A stretch of DNA of 64,000 bases from positions 21,948,001 through 22,012,000 of the forward strand of contig NC_068569.1 of assembly GCF_025698545.1 (NCBI RefSeq). Direction: 5' to 3'. The translations under genes were made by a program, and so were the position numbers. Every line of letters begins with the position of its first letter. The first letter of the stretch is position 1. Below, piece by piece: positions 13,123 through 23,406 of the stretch. Source of the DNA: Gossypium raimondii (taxonomy: Eukaryota > Streptophyta > Magnoliopsida > Malvales > Malvaceae). Below the pieces are notes generated by a model. The model was not told where the DNA came from. It was given only the letters and a program-made list of their open reading frames with translations, and did not search any database.

Positions 13123-13489
13123 TTCAAAATACCGAAATGGGTAATAATAGTGTGACGATAATCCTTGACGATCCCCGAGCTCGAGATAGCTTTATATATC
13201 TATAAAAAAATGGAAGGATCCACAAAGTAAGCTTTGGAAGCTTAGTAAGCCATAAGCAAATAAATCATCTCAATGATATTTATAATTCAATTCAACTAAG
13301 TAGAATTCAAATAAATCTCAAACACATATACATTTAACTAACTCATATAAATTCATATTATCACATTAAGTACTAAACTTACCTTAATATTTCATGAACG
13401 TATAACTTCACACATACTTGAACCATTTAGCTCAAATTCACATTCGGAATTGTTAAGAACATGCGGAAATCATATAAAGCTCGTACAAT

Positions 13490-13652
13490 GCCAAATCCCG
13501 GATATGGTCTTACATGTTAACGCATATCGATGCCACTGTCCCAGACAGGGTCTTATACGAATCATATACGATGCTAATGTCCCAGACATGGTCTTACACG
13601 TTTTCTCACTTTGATGGCAATGTCCCTAACATGGTCTTACACGAAATCACAC
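13490..13652 (-). repeat. Short tandem array, relative of the 8.5-kb hairpin array
   Basis: Read on the minus strand, about four units of 38-45 bp contain TAAGACC followed by arms around TGG, AGG or CGG (for example ATGTC-TGG-GACAT and CTGTC-TGG-GACAG). This is the same architecture as the array at 8.51-8.77 kb but with different arm sequences. Confidence 0.65.
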
Positions 13653-13769
13653 CTTTAATTTCCTAATATCATGACATCAAGATCCAATATATTTACTAAG
13701 GTTTATTCGGAGCTTTCGACTTTGTAATTATTTCAATTCATGCACGAAACCAGTCATCCAATGCTCAAA

Positions 13770-14160
13770 TCAATTCAGCAATATATATCCATATACAAAT
13801 CAAATTCGGCAATGTATATCTATATACAAATCAATTCGGCAATGTATATCCATATACAAATCAAATTCAGCAATGTATAAACATATACAAATCAAATTCG
13901 GCAATGTATATCTATATACAAATCAAATTCAACAATGTATATCTATATACAAATCAATTCGACAATGTATATCCATATACAAATCAAATTCGACAATGTA
14001 TAACCATATAAAAATCAAATTAGGCAATGTATATCTATATAAAAATCAATTCTAAGAATGTATATCTATAAACAATTCAAATTCGGCAATGTATACCTAT
14101 AAACAAATCAAATTCGGCAATGTATATCTTTATACAAATCAATTCGGCAATGTATAAAAC
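13770..14160. repeat. Minisatellite of about 31 bp, about 13 units
   Basis: The unit is of the form CAATTCGGCAATGTATATC then CATATACAAAT, with variants CAGC/CGAC/CGGC and ATCC/ATCT/AAAC. About thirteen head-to-tail copies lie inside the outer solo LTR. The frame running through it (13873-14055) is repeat-encoded and not a gene. Confidence 0.8.
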
Positions 14161-15274
14161 ATATACATTTATTTACTTATAAACTTACCTCGTACTCGGA
14201 ATTGACGAATTAGATTGATTACTCGATAATTTTGCCCTTCCCCCGATCTAATTCTAGATTCCTCTTTTCTTGATCTATATGTATTCAAAATTAACTCATA
14301 TAATCATATAATCATTCAATTCAGTCCAAAAACACATATTTAAGCCAATTTGCACTTTGGCCCTAAACTTTCACATTTCTTACAATTTAGTCCATATTTC
14401 ACAAATACACAAAATTCATAAAATTCAACAAGACTCATGCTTGAACGAATTACCATAGTGCCTCTAGCAGCCCATATTTCACATTTATTCACACATTTAA
14501 CCCTTCATTTTTATCTTTTCACAATTTAATCCCTAATTTGCACTTTCATAACAAAAAATCACTTTATAAAATATGAAAATCTAACATCAAATGTTCATAT
14601 TTCACCATTAAACATCAAAGAGCACATAATATCATAAATGACAACTATCGAAATCTTTAACAGTTTTGAAATCGAAGACATGGGCTAGCTAGTACTAGTT
14701 GCAACGATCACAGAAACATAGAAATAATTAAAAACCGAGTAAAAATGCACTTACATGCACTAGAAATGTTGGCCGAATGCTTCAAGCCCTAACTATGGCT
14801 TCCTAACCTTCAAATTTCGGTAGTGTTTAGCTTTTGGGAAGATGATACTTTAATTTTACTTATTTTAATTTTAAGTTATTTGTTTATTTACTAATTTAAC
14901 CTTAACATATAACCTTTATAATTTCATTTTAATGGCCACAAAAGTCCACTAGTAATTTATATGGTCTAATTGTGACATAAAAACCTCAACCATTTAATCA
15001 CATTGTCATTTGATGCCTTTAACTAATAGAACTCAAGTTTTGCACTTTACGTGATTTAGTCCTTTTTATCGAATTAAGCATGCAAACGATAAAATTTCTT
15101 AACGAAATTTTCATATGACTCTACTAACATGCTGTAAACATTAAAATAATAATAAAATTAATATTTTAACTTTGAATTTGTGGTCTCGAAACCACTATTC
15201 TGATTTGACCCAAAACGGGTTGTTGCATGAACAAGTTCTCCACCTCTTTTATAAAACCCCTTAAGGGTTTAACT

Positions 15275-15664
15275 TCAACAACGAACACCAACCAAGTCTA
15301 AGCAATGCTCAAACTTGGTTATAGGAAGTGACTTAGTCATCATATCTGCAAGATTTTCATGAGTACTAATTTTGCTCACAATAATATCACCACGAGCAAT
15401 AATATCACGAACAAAATGATACTGAATATCAATGTGTTTTGTTCTCTCATGAAACATTTGATCTTTTATAAGAAAGATGACACACTGACTGTCACAAAAC
15501 ACTGTACTGATTTGAAGGTCTTCACTGAGTTTACTAAAGAATCCCTTCAACCAAATAACTTCTTTACAGGCCTCAGTAATCGCCATGTACTCAGCTTCAG
15601 TGGTAGACAAAGTGACTGTAGTTTGCAAAGTGGCTTTCCAACTGATTGCACAACCTCCGATCAA
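15275..15664 (-). pseudogene. Copia RNase H fragment
   Basis: About 129 codons remain open on the minus strand. They show the copia RNase H landmarks [16 protein letters not shown], the FCDSQ variant of the catalytic DNQS-type motif, [15 protein letters not shown] and [11 protein letters not shown]. This is the C-terminal end of a copia polyprotein. Upstream pol is missing, cut by the TIR element that begins at 15666. It belongs to the remnant whose LTR lies at 7.05-9.86 kb. Confidence 0.85.
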
Positions 15665-15665
15665 T

Positions 15666-16037
15666 AGGTTCAGACCTGACTCGAAAAATAGGCATTAAAT
15701 TTTTCCTTGACCCACCAGTATTAAAACATTTTATTTTACTTTTTATATAAAAATTTTTAAAAAAAATATAATACATCAAAAACACTAAAAACATTGAAAA
15801 TAAATTAAAAAAACATAATAGTGAGATGACAGCAAAATAGTGGAAAACAATAGCAAAACAATAGGTTTTTTTTTTTTGCAAAGTCGAGTCGAGTTGGGAC
15901 GAAGCCCAAAAAACCTTACCTGAGGCTCGACCTGTTTTCTTAACGAGCATTTTTTTTGCCAAAGCCTATTTTCGGGCCTATATTTTTGCCCAAACCCTCT
16001 AAGTAGGCCTTCGTGACCTAACGTATGGACAAGTCTA
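15666..16037. mobile_element. TIR element, copy 3 of the GGCCCG family
   Basis: The left end GGTTCAGACCTGACTCG is opposed to a right end that reads CATTAGACTTGTCCATACG on the other strand. Internal text (GGGCCTATATTTTTGCCCAA) is the reverse complement of the shared subterminal motif in the copies at 3.3, 7.4 and 57.2 kb. Short frames across it are not genes. No target duplication is visible, so one flank may have been rearranged. Confidence 0.5.
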
Positions 16038-16159
16038 ATGAAAATCATGTTTCGGCTTTCTCTTTATTCATCTCTCCATTTTTTTCTTTCCTCCTCCCTT
16101 ATCGTTTCCTTTTCCAAACATGTTGTCTCTCGAGCTTACACGTAGGATCAATGTCCACC

Positions 16160-16421
16160 AGGGGCGGATCCAAGGGGGCTGGTAGGGGTTTCGGTCTTTC
16201 TTAAAATGGTAAAATTTTTATTTATGGCCCTTTATATTTTATAAAATTTAAATTTGTAATAATAAAATTGCACTTTAGCCCCCAAAATGATAAAAAATTA
16301 ATTTAATATTTTAAAAATTACAAAGATATAGACTATTAAAATGATAAAATTATATTTTCACTATCATAAAAATATATAATTTAATTCCGAATTTGTAAAA
16401 GAATTTATAACTTCCCCGTGG
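16160..16421. mobile_element. hAT-like MITE, about 260 bp
   Basis: It starts AGGGGCGGATCC, ends TTCCCCGTGG, and is flanked by an 8-bp direct repeat, TGTCCACC (16152-16159 and 16422-16429). An 8-bp target duplication is the hAT signature. A diverged relative lies at 22.59 kb, upstream of the second COX7c-like gene. Confidence 0.6.
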
Positions 16422-16648
16422 TGTCCACCTTAAACAAAACAAAAGGTTACAATTAAACTCGTACATATCTAAAAAAGTTCATGGCATGCCATTGGACACA
16501 TGCAATTCGCGATATGCTTAACAAAAAGCCCAAATATTCGGCTATAAATAACACGGACTTAACCCAATAACAAAAGAATGGTTTAAGAGTTTCAAGAACC
16601 ATTTCTCCCCCCCCCCCCAACACAAGTAAATTAGTCTTAAGAGTTTAA

Positions 16649-16654
16649 AGCCCA
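16649..16654 (-). promoter_or_regulatory. Site II-type (TGGGCT) promoter motif
   Basis: AGCCCA, the complement of TGGGCT, lies about 150 bp upstream of the start codon; another copy is at 16527-16532. TGGGCY site II elements are known from promoters of many nuclear genes for mitochondrial respiratory proteins. The copy at this position is retained in the duplicated promoter. Function is inferred from motif and context. Confidence 0.4.
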
Positions 16655-16806
16655 GTCCACTAAACGCAATCACACGTGTGAATTATAGATTATTTAGACA
16701 GTCCGTCGGAAGCCTTCGGTAGTAGAATTGGAAGAAAAAGAAGCCACCGCTTTGTGGAAACAGCAGCTGTCGATTGAGGGTTTTCTTTGGTGGAAAAAGC
16801 AAAGCC

Positions 16807-18900
16807 ATGGCGTTGAACGGTGGTCTTAGATCGGCTTCGAAGTTTCTGACTTCGTCCTCTCAATCACTTCTCCACAAGTCTGGTCAGTGACCCATTAGCG
16901 ATTTTTTCTCTTGTATTTAACTTTGGTTTGGTAGCTGAGAAAATACGGAAAAGAATGGAAGATGAGCATCTAGGTGCTAGGAATTCTTTTTTTATTAGCT
17001 GAAATCGAGGGTTCATAACTGTTTATGTAGATCTGCTTAATTGGTACTTGTGATTTTTTTCCCTGTTTATTCGTTTGTTGCTGATTTATGTTTGTGGAGG
17101 TTCTTGATTGGATTAAAATATCATATGATTTTGACATGGCTAATCTCTCTACATATAGATTTGCCCTTATCTGTATATATGCTTTTCAGGGATTGAGTAT
17201 TGGGTAGATTGATTAACTTTTGAATACCCATGTTTTACGTAGCGAATAAACGAAATTTATGTTACGAGGGTCAAAGTTCTATAATTTTTTAAAGGTACTC
17301 TTTCTGAAAAGGAAAACCTATGGGAGTTATTGAATAGGTTTAGACATGGATCGTGAATTGCTTTATGGTTATAGTATGTCGATTTCTAGGGGTCCTTAAG
17401 CATCATTTGCTTATACATTTTGTTCCTAGAACCTCAATGACTGCTATATGATTTTTGTATCAATTGCAATGACCTTGTTATCTTATTTTATATGGAATGC
17501 AATTCCGATGTGAATAAGGTTGTTGACTTGACGTTTTCATGGTGACATTTCTAGTAAACTGCACTTGAATCAAATTTTTTATGCTTTTGTTTTTGGTTTG
17601 ATATCCTAATGGATTGTGTTGGTTATTGAGGAGTCCTCCATTTGTGTGGGCTATTGATGTTACCATAGTACCCTAAACCTTTGAAAGTTAACTTTTTTTT
17701 TTTGGCTAACTCCTTGATCTGATTACAGTGACCACTGGCTGTTTTCAGCACAGCAAAAGAAATGTAGAACATACTCGTACATGATATTTGTTTTGACTCT
17801 GATATTTAGATGCATTACCCTTTTCCAATTTGTTTTAAGTGTTTCATATTTAGACTCAATAATATATAATTTCAAGGCTGTTTTTGTTTGGTATAGCTTT
17901 TACTATAGGCTTATAGGAAGAATTGTACAGATGTCCTTACACCACTTTTGGGTAACTTGGAAATAGTGTTCTGTATCTACTCTCACATGTCTTGAAGTAT
18001 ATTGGTCTTGTAATTTATAATCGTGTTCTTTTATCCTGTTTGTTCCGTTGATGGGGATTTAGGTGTGCTATTCATTTACAAACATTTGTAGTAGTATGTG
18101 CATGCTAAATATGCTGTTGAGGATTTATAGGAGCAACAATAAAAGTGGAATTTGTTTCAAAAAGATGAAAAATGAAGGAGTGAGCAAAAGATATAGTAGA
18201 TGACCAGATAACCCATGTTCACTAATCATTTAGGGGTTTTAAGCTTTCTTTTAGCTTACTTGTTCCTAACTGGAAGGAGAACAAGGAATTTCCCCTTGAT
18301 CATTGTATTCTGCAAAACTGAACGATCCACCAATTTTTCCCAGTTTAAATTGTTAACTTAGTTGATCTCTCCCAAATGCTCTGGCTTTGACAGTGATTCA
18401 GAATGAACTGCCATGACTTGTGGTTGGAAGGTCTCCTGATTAGGAGTGGAGCACGATTCCATTGATTCTGGAGTATAATTTGGGTTCGAATGAGAATTTT
18501 AAAAGATCCTATACATGGATGTTAATATTGCAAAATGGTTGTGTTTGTTTTTGCTTCTTGTCTTATTCCAGAAGCCTCAAATGTCAAAATAAACTTTTTA
18601 GGAATTTAGCCTTTGTCCTTTGTGGTAATTATATGTGTAAAACTCAAAAAATGAAGAGCTAAATCCGTTGTGGTTGTGGCAGGCAATAGAGGGTTTCATT
18701 CAACTGGAGTGAAGAGAATGGGGGGAGGGCATGGGCATGATGAACCGTATTACCTCCATGCTAAACATATGTACAACTTGGATAGGATGAAAAATCAGAA
18801 GCTGACAATGTCTCTTGGAGTTTTGACAGCCTTCAGCATTGGTGTGTTTGTTCCTATCTATGCTGTCATTTTCCAGCAGAAAAAGACTGCATCTGGTTGA
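16807..18900 (+). CDS. Small mitochondrial complex IV subunit, COX7c-like (copy 1)
   Basis: Two exons, 16807-16882 and 18683-18900, split a glycine codon at a GT-AG intron of 1,800 bp and give 97 residues. Residues 1-30 form a basic, serine-rich mitochondrial presequence; NRGF/HST resembles an R-x-F cleavage site. Residues 39-60 contain GGGHGHDEPYYLHAKHMYNL, a matrix-facing His/Tyr-rich segment. Residues 68-89 are one membrane helix, followed by QQKKTASG. I associate this with the Arabidopsis At1g72020-type protein found in cytochrome c oxidase preparations and assigned as COX7c-like; the exact subunit name is from memory. The start is the only ATG giving a presequence. A near-identical paralogue lies 6.6 kb downstream. 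Confidence 0.8.
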
Positions 18901-19289
18901 TTTTTATTTTGTATGCTTGCCTTCATGGCATGGTCTAGCTGCCTGCAATAATGGAAGCAACTGCCTTTGTGAATTGTTATCTTCGGCTTTTTGAACTGAT
19001 GCAGTTGGATGATTATGATGATACTTGCAGGATTTTAGGATTTCTTTTGACAAACACCTGTTGGTAATTATGGGAATTGATTATTTGATAATAATAAAAA
19101 CATTATATTTGGATTTGCATGGGAAGGTAAGGTAAGGTAATTTCTTTTGTCTATACCACAATATTGAAGTTATCCCAAGCGAAAATTCTAATTTTTTAAA
19201 AGGAAAAGTAAGCAATGTGATTTTGATGTTGTGGAGGGTAAATCCATCGTCTGCAAAATGAAATGAAATAGTGTTCTGGCCAGTACGGG

Positions 19290-21860
19290 TGGTACCGAAA
19301 CGATACCAGCTACCTAGGTGAAAACACCAAAGTCTGAACTTACTTGGACAGTAGAGGAGAAGCTACCAATGTTAATTCACAAGCATTGAATGCAATATTC
19401 TTTGCTGTGGATTGGCAAGAATTCAAAAGGATATCCAAGTCTACTGCTACTAAGTAGAATTAGGATATTCTCGAGATTGCCTATGATGGTACAAATACTG
19501 TAAAGTAATCCAAGATGCAAGTGTTGACAACCAAGTTTAAGGGCTTCGGTATGCAAGAAAATGAAACTATTGGTGAACTCTAAGTAAAGTTGTGTGACCT
19601 ATCCAATCAAGCATTTGCCCGTGAAAATGAGTACGAGCCTTGAAAATGAGTACTCGAACCACAAGCTAGTGAGGAAGGTGCCTAGATCTTTGCCTGAGAG
19701 ATTAGCGATAAAAGTCACTGTTATTGATAATATGAGAATAGATAAGCTTATTGGATCTCTATAGACTATCAAGGTCAAATTGGATCTCTATAGACTTTCA
19801 AGGTCAAATTGGATAAGTAAAGAAGTAGATCTAAAGGCGATAAGAGCATTGCCTTACAAGTGACAGGAGCAGTTCCAACTGAAGGTATCACTATTATCAA
19901 AGAATTGTAAGAGTAGATAGCATTGCTGACTCAAAATTTTTACAAGGCTTTTAAAAAGCAACCCAGTAAGAACAAGAAGTTTGAGGCTATCAGGAACTTT
20001 CCCAAAAACAAAAACAAAGATGTGGTAAAGAATCTACCAAGGAGTAGAAGAAGGGCATTCAATGTGATGATTCTAGCCATATATAAGCTGAGTGTACTAA
20101 CAGTATAAAGAAGAAGAAATCCCTATGTGTTACCTAGAGAAATGAGGATTCTTCAAGTGCCTCGTATTTAGATAATAATCATGTGAGTAATTATGTAGCC
20201 TTCACTACAAAAATCAATACCCTTGTCTCAACTGAGTCTAATACAGATGATGATTCGATTTGAGAATCTAGTGTTAAGTTTCTGTAAACCTACAAGATAA
20301 TGTTGGAGAAATAAGAGCAAGTGTGCGATGTCAATGCCAAGTTGGAGGAGGAGAACTCTTGTCTAAAGGAAGGAAACCAAAAGCTGATCAAGCAAATGGA
20401 GGTAAAAAGCTCTCTTCCAGATGATAAAAATGCTACCCTTGAGGCTATTTAAAAGGGTCTTACATCAACTCAATTGATGCTCGAAAAGTTCAATACAGGT
20501 AGTGAGAAATTGAATGAAATCCTTGTAGCCGAAAGAACAAGCCTTGGGAAAAGAGGTCTAGGATATATTAAGAAGAAGGGAAAGGCTAAGGCTTGGAGTC
20601 CAACAATCTTTGTCAAAGCCACAAACAACACCAGTTGTGGTGAATGTTCAAATAGGTCTGTTTTAATACATGTTAAAAACAAGGTGAATTCCAAGCACAT
20701 GATTATTCGTAATTATTGTGGATGCCCAAGCACATTAGGCAAATTTGCTTTAAGATGTTACATGATTTGAGATGAAAGCAAGCAGTGGCAGGACTAGTGC
20801 CAACTGCTCCAACATTGCTTGGGGTTAGAGGTGAATTTGTCTCAGTTGTTATCATTCTGCATATTGCAACAAGTTTGGTTGCTAGAGTGTAATTAGGAAT
20901 TCTCATTACTAAAAACCATTCCATTGAAAGGTTTGTCAATAATGCTACATTTTCTAGTGTTATTGTAGCTTTGTCACATAGGAAATGACAACTATAGGTT
21001 TTGAGTCTCCATTACTCAAATAAAGCATAAACGAATGTTAACATAAAAATAAAATTCTCAATTTGACTAACATGATAGAAACCAATATCTCTTAAGTAAG
21101 AAATTGTTTTTGTTGTTAGGCATTATATTTTTGCATTATTGTGACACTCGTCCACTAAAGATTCTTCTGATCTCAATAAGAAAGTAGTCACTATGATATG
21201 TTTCAAAATCCAAATATAAAAAAAATTGAGTTTATTTTTGGTGAGAAAATAAATAAATGAGATGTTTTTATAGGTTTTCGAGTTAAGGGTTTTGATAAGA
21301 CTTTGACACCTATAGGTGGTAAGGTCAATTTAAATTTTAATATTTTATCACTTGCAAAAAGTCATTTACAAATTAGGATTTATATTTTTAAATATTTTAT
21401 TATAATCTCGACACCTATGGATATCAAAGTTGATTTAAATAATATCCGCAATCGTTACAAAATATATGAATGATTACAATTTATAGTTTTAAAATTTTTA
21501 CAAAGCCCTTTACACCTATGGATGTTGAAGTCCTACTAACCATTACCCTGATTCCAATTAGGCTAGGAAAACATGGTGGTGCAAGACATATAACGAAATT
21601 TAACTTCTTCGTAAACATATGTTAGTAATTTTAAAGCATTATTGAAATAAAAAAATACTAATTATAACATATATATTTTCTAAAACTGAATTATTATGAT
21701 GAATTATACAAATATAAGAGGAATTGAGGCACAATACAATAAGAAGATACAGAATTTCTCCAAACTAGATTAGTATGACAAATATTGGTGAATTCAAAGG
21801 AGGCAAGGGCCCTTAAACTACGTAGGTTGTAATGGTGCGATTCATTTTTCGTTCTCTAAG
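19290..21860 (+). pseudogene. Copia gag (UBN2) pseudogene and flank (fragment B)
   Basis: Translation with frameshifts gives a UBN2-type gag domain (QALNAIFFAVDWQEFKRIS, LTTKFKGFGMQENETIGEL), a coiled coil (AKLEEENSCLKEGNQKLIKQ) and a region ending in a broken zinc knuckle near 20700-20760. The open stretch 20474-20770 is the longest intact piece. From about 20.2 kb onward it is homologous to fragment A at 5.34-7.04 kb, including the non-coding 3' part. There are no LTRs and no pol. It lies between the two COX7c-like gene copies. Confidence 0.7.
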
Positions 21861-22587
21861 GAAATTAAAAAAATCATTTTAGATTTTAGATTTTTTAGTA
21901 TAATATTTTTAGTTTTGGATCTCGATAATTTTTATTTTTATTTTGACTTTTAATTTTTTTTTTCTCATTTCACCATTAATGACAAAACTATGAAAGCTGC
22001 ACAACCCATACTCCACACAAATTATTCACACTCCCCCCAGATAATACAATATAACTCATCCATTCCACAAAATAACCTACATTTCCATCAAAGCAAAGAT
22101 AAATTTTTTTAAAAAAATATTGAACATAAAAAGAGAGCACAATTTACCTTTGATAAGTGTTGCAACAATACAATTCACTGGCAAAACAAGAGCAAAGAAA
22201 CTTTAGATTTATTATAGAGTTATAGTAAAATATATATTAATCCAACCCAGAAAACTAACATGTATCAACAAGATTCAAACCCAATTGAATCCTTCATAAT
22301 TTCCTTAAACTTAAGCTTCCTTGATAAACTAAGTGAAACTAGATTATGCAATTCTTTTGTGAGCTGTAGTTAAAATTATTTTTCTTTCTTTCGATTCACC
22401 TTTTCATTCTCAATTAGAAATTACTCTTCAAAATAGAGATTAATTCAAACCAAAGCTAAAAAACATATAGTTTGATACGAAGATGAGACATTGAGAAAAA
22501 AACTATCAACTATAATTTGTAGGGTTATATAAGGGTGATCAATAATATGATCCAAACTCGCCGATTGATATGCATACATTATATACA
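21861..22587. other. AT-rich intergenic DNA
   Basis: No reading frame or repeat that I can assign. Confidence 0.5.
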
Positions 22588-22825
22588 GGGGCGAAGTTAA
22601 GGGTTAGTAGGGGCTTCGACTCTTTTTAAAATGGAAAATTTTCTATTTGTGCTATTTTATAATCGATGAAATTTAAATTAGTAATGGTAAAATTACACTT
22701 TGACCCTTTAAAAATGATAAAAAAATTGATTTAATCCTTTAAAAATTATAAAGATATAAACTATTAAAATTGTGAAATTACATTTTTCTATATAACAAAT
22801 ATACAATTTAATTCCAGCCCCTCCA
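22588..22825. mobile_element. hAT-like MITE, diverged copy
   Basis: It starts CAGGGGCGAAGTTAAGGG and ends CCAGCCCCTCC. Internal text (AAAATTACACTTTGACCCTTT, AAAGATATAAACTATTAAAA) aligns with the element at 16160-16421. No target duplication is visible. Confidence 0.45.
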
Positions 22826-23238
22826 ATTTTTTTGGCAAAATCCGATTTGATTCAAAAATTCGATAAGAAATTCAAAATTTTAATTAAATTGTTTGAGTTA
22901 TTCGATTTGCTCGGATAAACTCGAATAAAAATTAAAATTGTTGGTTTAATTCGAATATGAATTACACAATTTAAATTATCTGAAAATTGAATAAGAAAAG
23001 ATAAAACTATGTCGTTTTGATAAATGTTTACCTTTTCTAAAGTTAAAAGTCAAAACCATTAAATTAAAAAGCAATGCTACTTCGTTTTGATAAATATTTA
23101 TCCATTAAGTTAAAAGAAAATTTATTATATTATTTACGCACTTAATAATCTTATACTTCGTCAACTAATTAAATAATTAATCTATATAAACACAATATTA
23201 AGTGTAAATAATTCCATTCCTTAAACTTTATTAGACTT
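22826..23238. other. AT-rich intergenic DNA
   Basis: It contains TTCGATTTGCTCGGATAAAC-like repeat text and no gene. It differs from the corresponding interval upstream of gene copy 1, so the duplication begins downstream of it. Confidence 0.5.
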
Positions 23239-23248
23239 AAGAGTTTAA

Positions 23249-23254
23249 AGCCCA
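23249..23254 (-). promoter_or_regulatory. Site II-type (TGGGCT) promoter motif, copy 2
   Basis: AGCCCA at the same relative position as in unit 1, within a conserved block of about 20 bases. Confidence 0.4.
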
Positions 23255-23406
23255 GTCCACTCAACCCAAAGCTGTGAATTATAGATTCTTTATAGACAGT
23301 CGGCCGGCAGCCTTCGGTAGTAGAATTGGAAGAAAAAGAAGCCACCGCTTTGTGGAAACAGTAGCCGTCGATCGAGTTTTTTTTTTCGGGTGGAAAAAGA
23401 AAAGCT

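Larger units (their letters stand above)
9925..15227 (-). mobile_element. Gypsy-like solo LTR (outer), itself interrupted
   Basis: It starts TGTAACACCCCTAACCCG at 9925 and ends GGGTTGTTGCA at 15227. A perfect 5-bp duplication, TGAAC, lies at 9920-9924 and 15228-15232. Excising the inner LTR (10396-13122 plus one TTCAA copy) leaves an LTR of about 2.57 kb. It holds the hairpin-type array at 13.49-13.65 kb and a 31-bp minisatellite at 13.77-14.16 kb. There is no gag-pol. The left end matches the reverse complement of the right end of the 7.3-9.7 kb LTR, so it lies in the opposite orientation. Confidence 0.75.
7049..15665 (-). mobile_element. Ty1/copia retrotransposon remnant (host of nested insertions)
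   Basis: Reading the minus strand, the RNase H end of pol (15664 to 15275) is followed by a short tail (15274-15228, then 9924-9865). The 3' LTR then begins TGTTAGAATTGAGTGACC at 9864 and runs to about 7049. Removing the insertions at 7259-9695 and 9925-15227 rejoins the LTR (about 374 bp in total) and the tail. The 5' LTR, gag, integrase and reverse transcriptase are absent, so the element was truncated before or during the later insertions. Confidence 0.75.
16639..19145 (+). repeat. Tandem gene duplication, unit 1
   Basis: This segment is co-linear with 23239-25935. Similarity starts at AGAGTTTAAAGCCCAGTCCA, runs through promoter, both exons, the intron and the 3' region, and fades after GCATGGGAAGG. 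The two units have the same orientation and are separated by about 4.1 kb. Unit 2 has roughly 190 bp extra in the intron around 24241-24428. Confidence 0.85.

Noticed and set aside
11233-13205. Frames of 118 and 137 codons in the 10.4-13.1 kb region
   Set aside because: They lie wholly inside a solo LTR with target duplication and show no domain or codon pattern of a gene.
13770-14160. CRISPR-like regular direct repeats
   Set aside because: Units are contiguous with no unique spacers and lie in a plant LTR; this is a minisatellite.
15359-15667. 102-codon plus-strand frame
   Set aside because: It is the antisense shadow of the copia RNase H fragment.
18462-18662. 66-codon frame inside the COX7c-like intron
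   Set aside because: It is intronic, lacks conserved features, and is broken in the duplicated copy.
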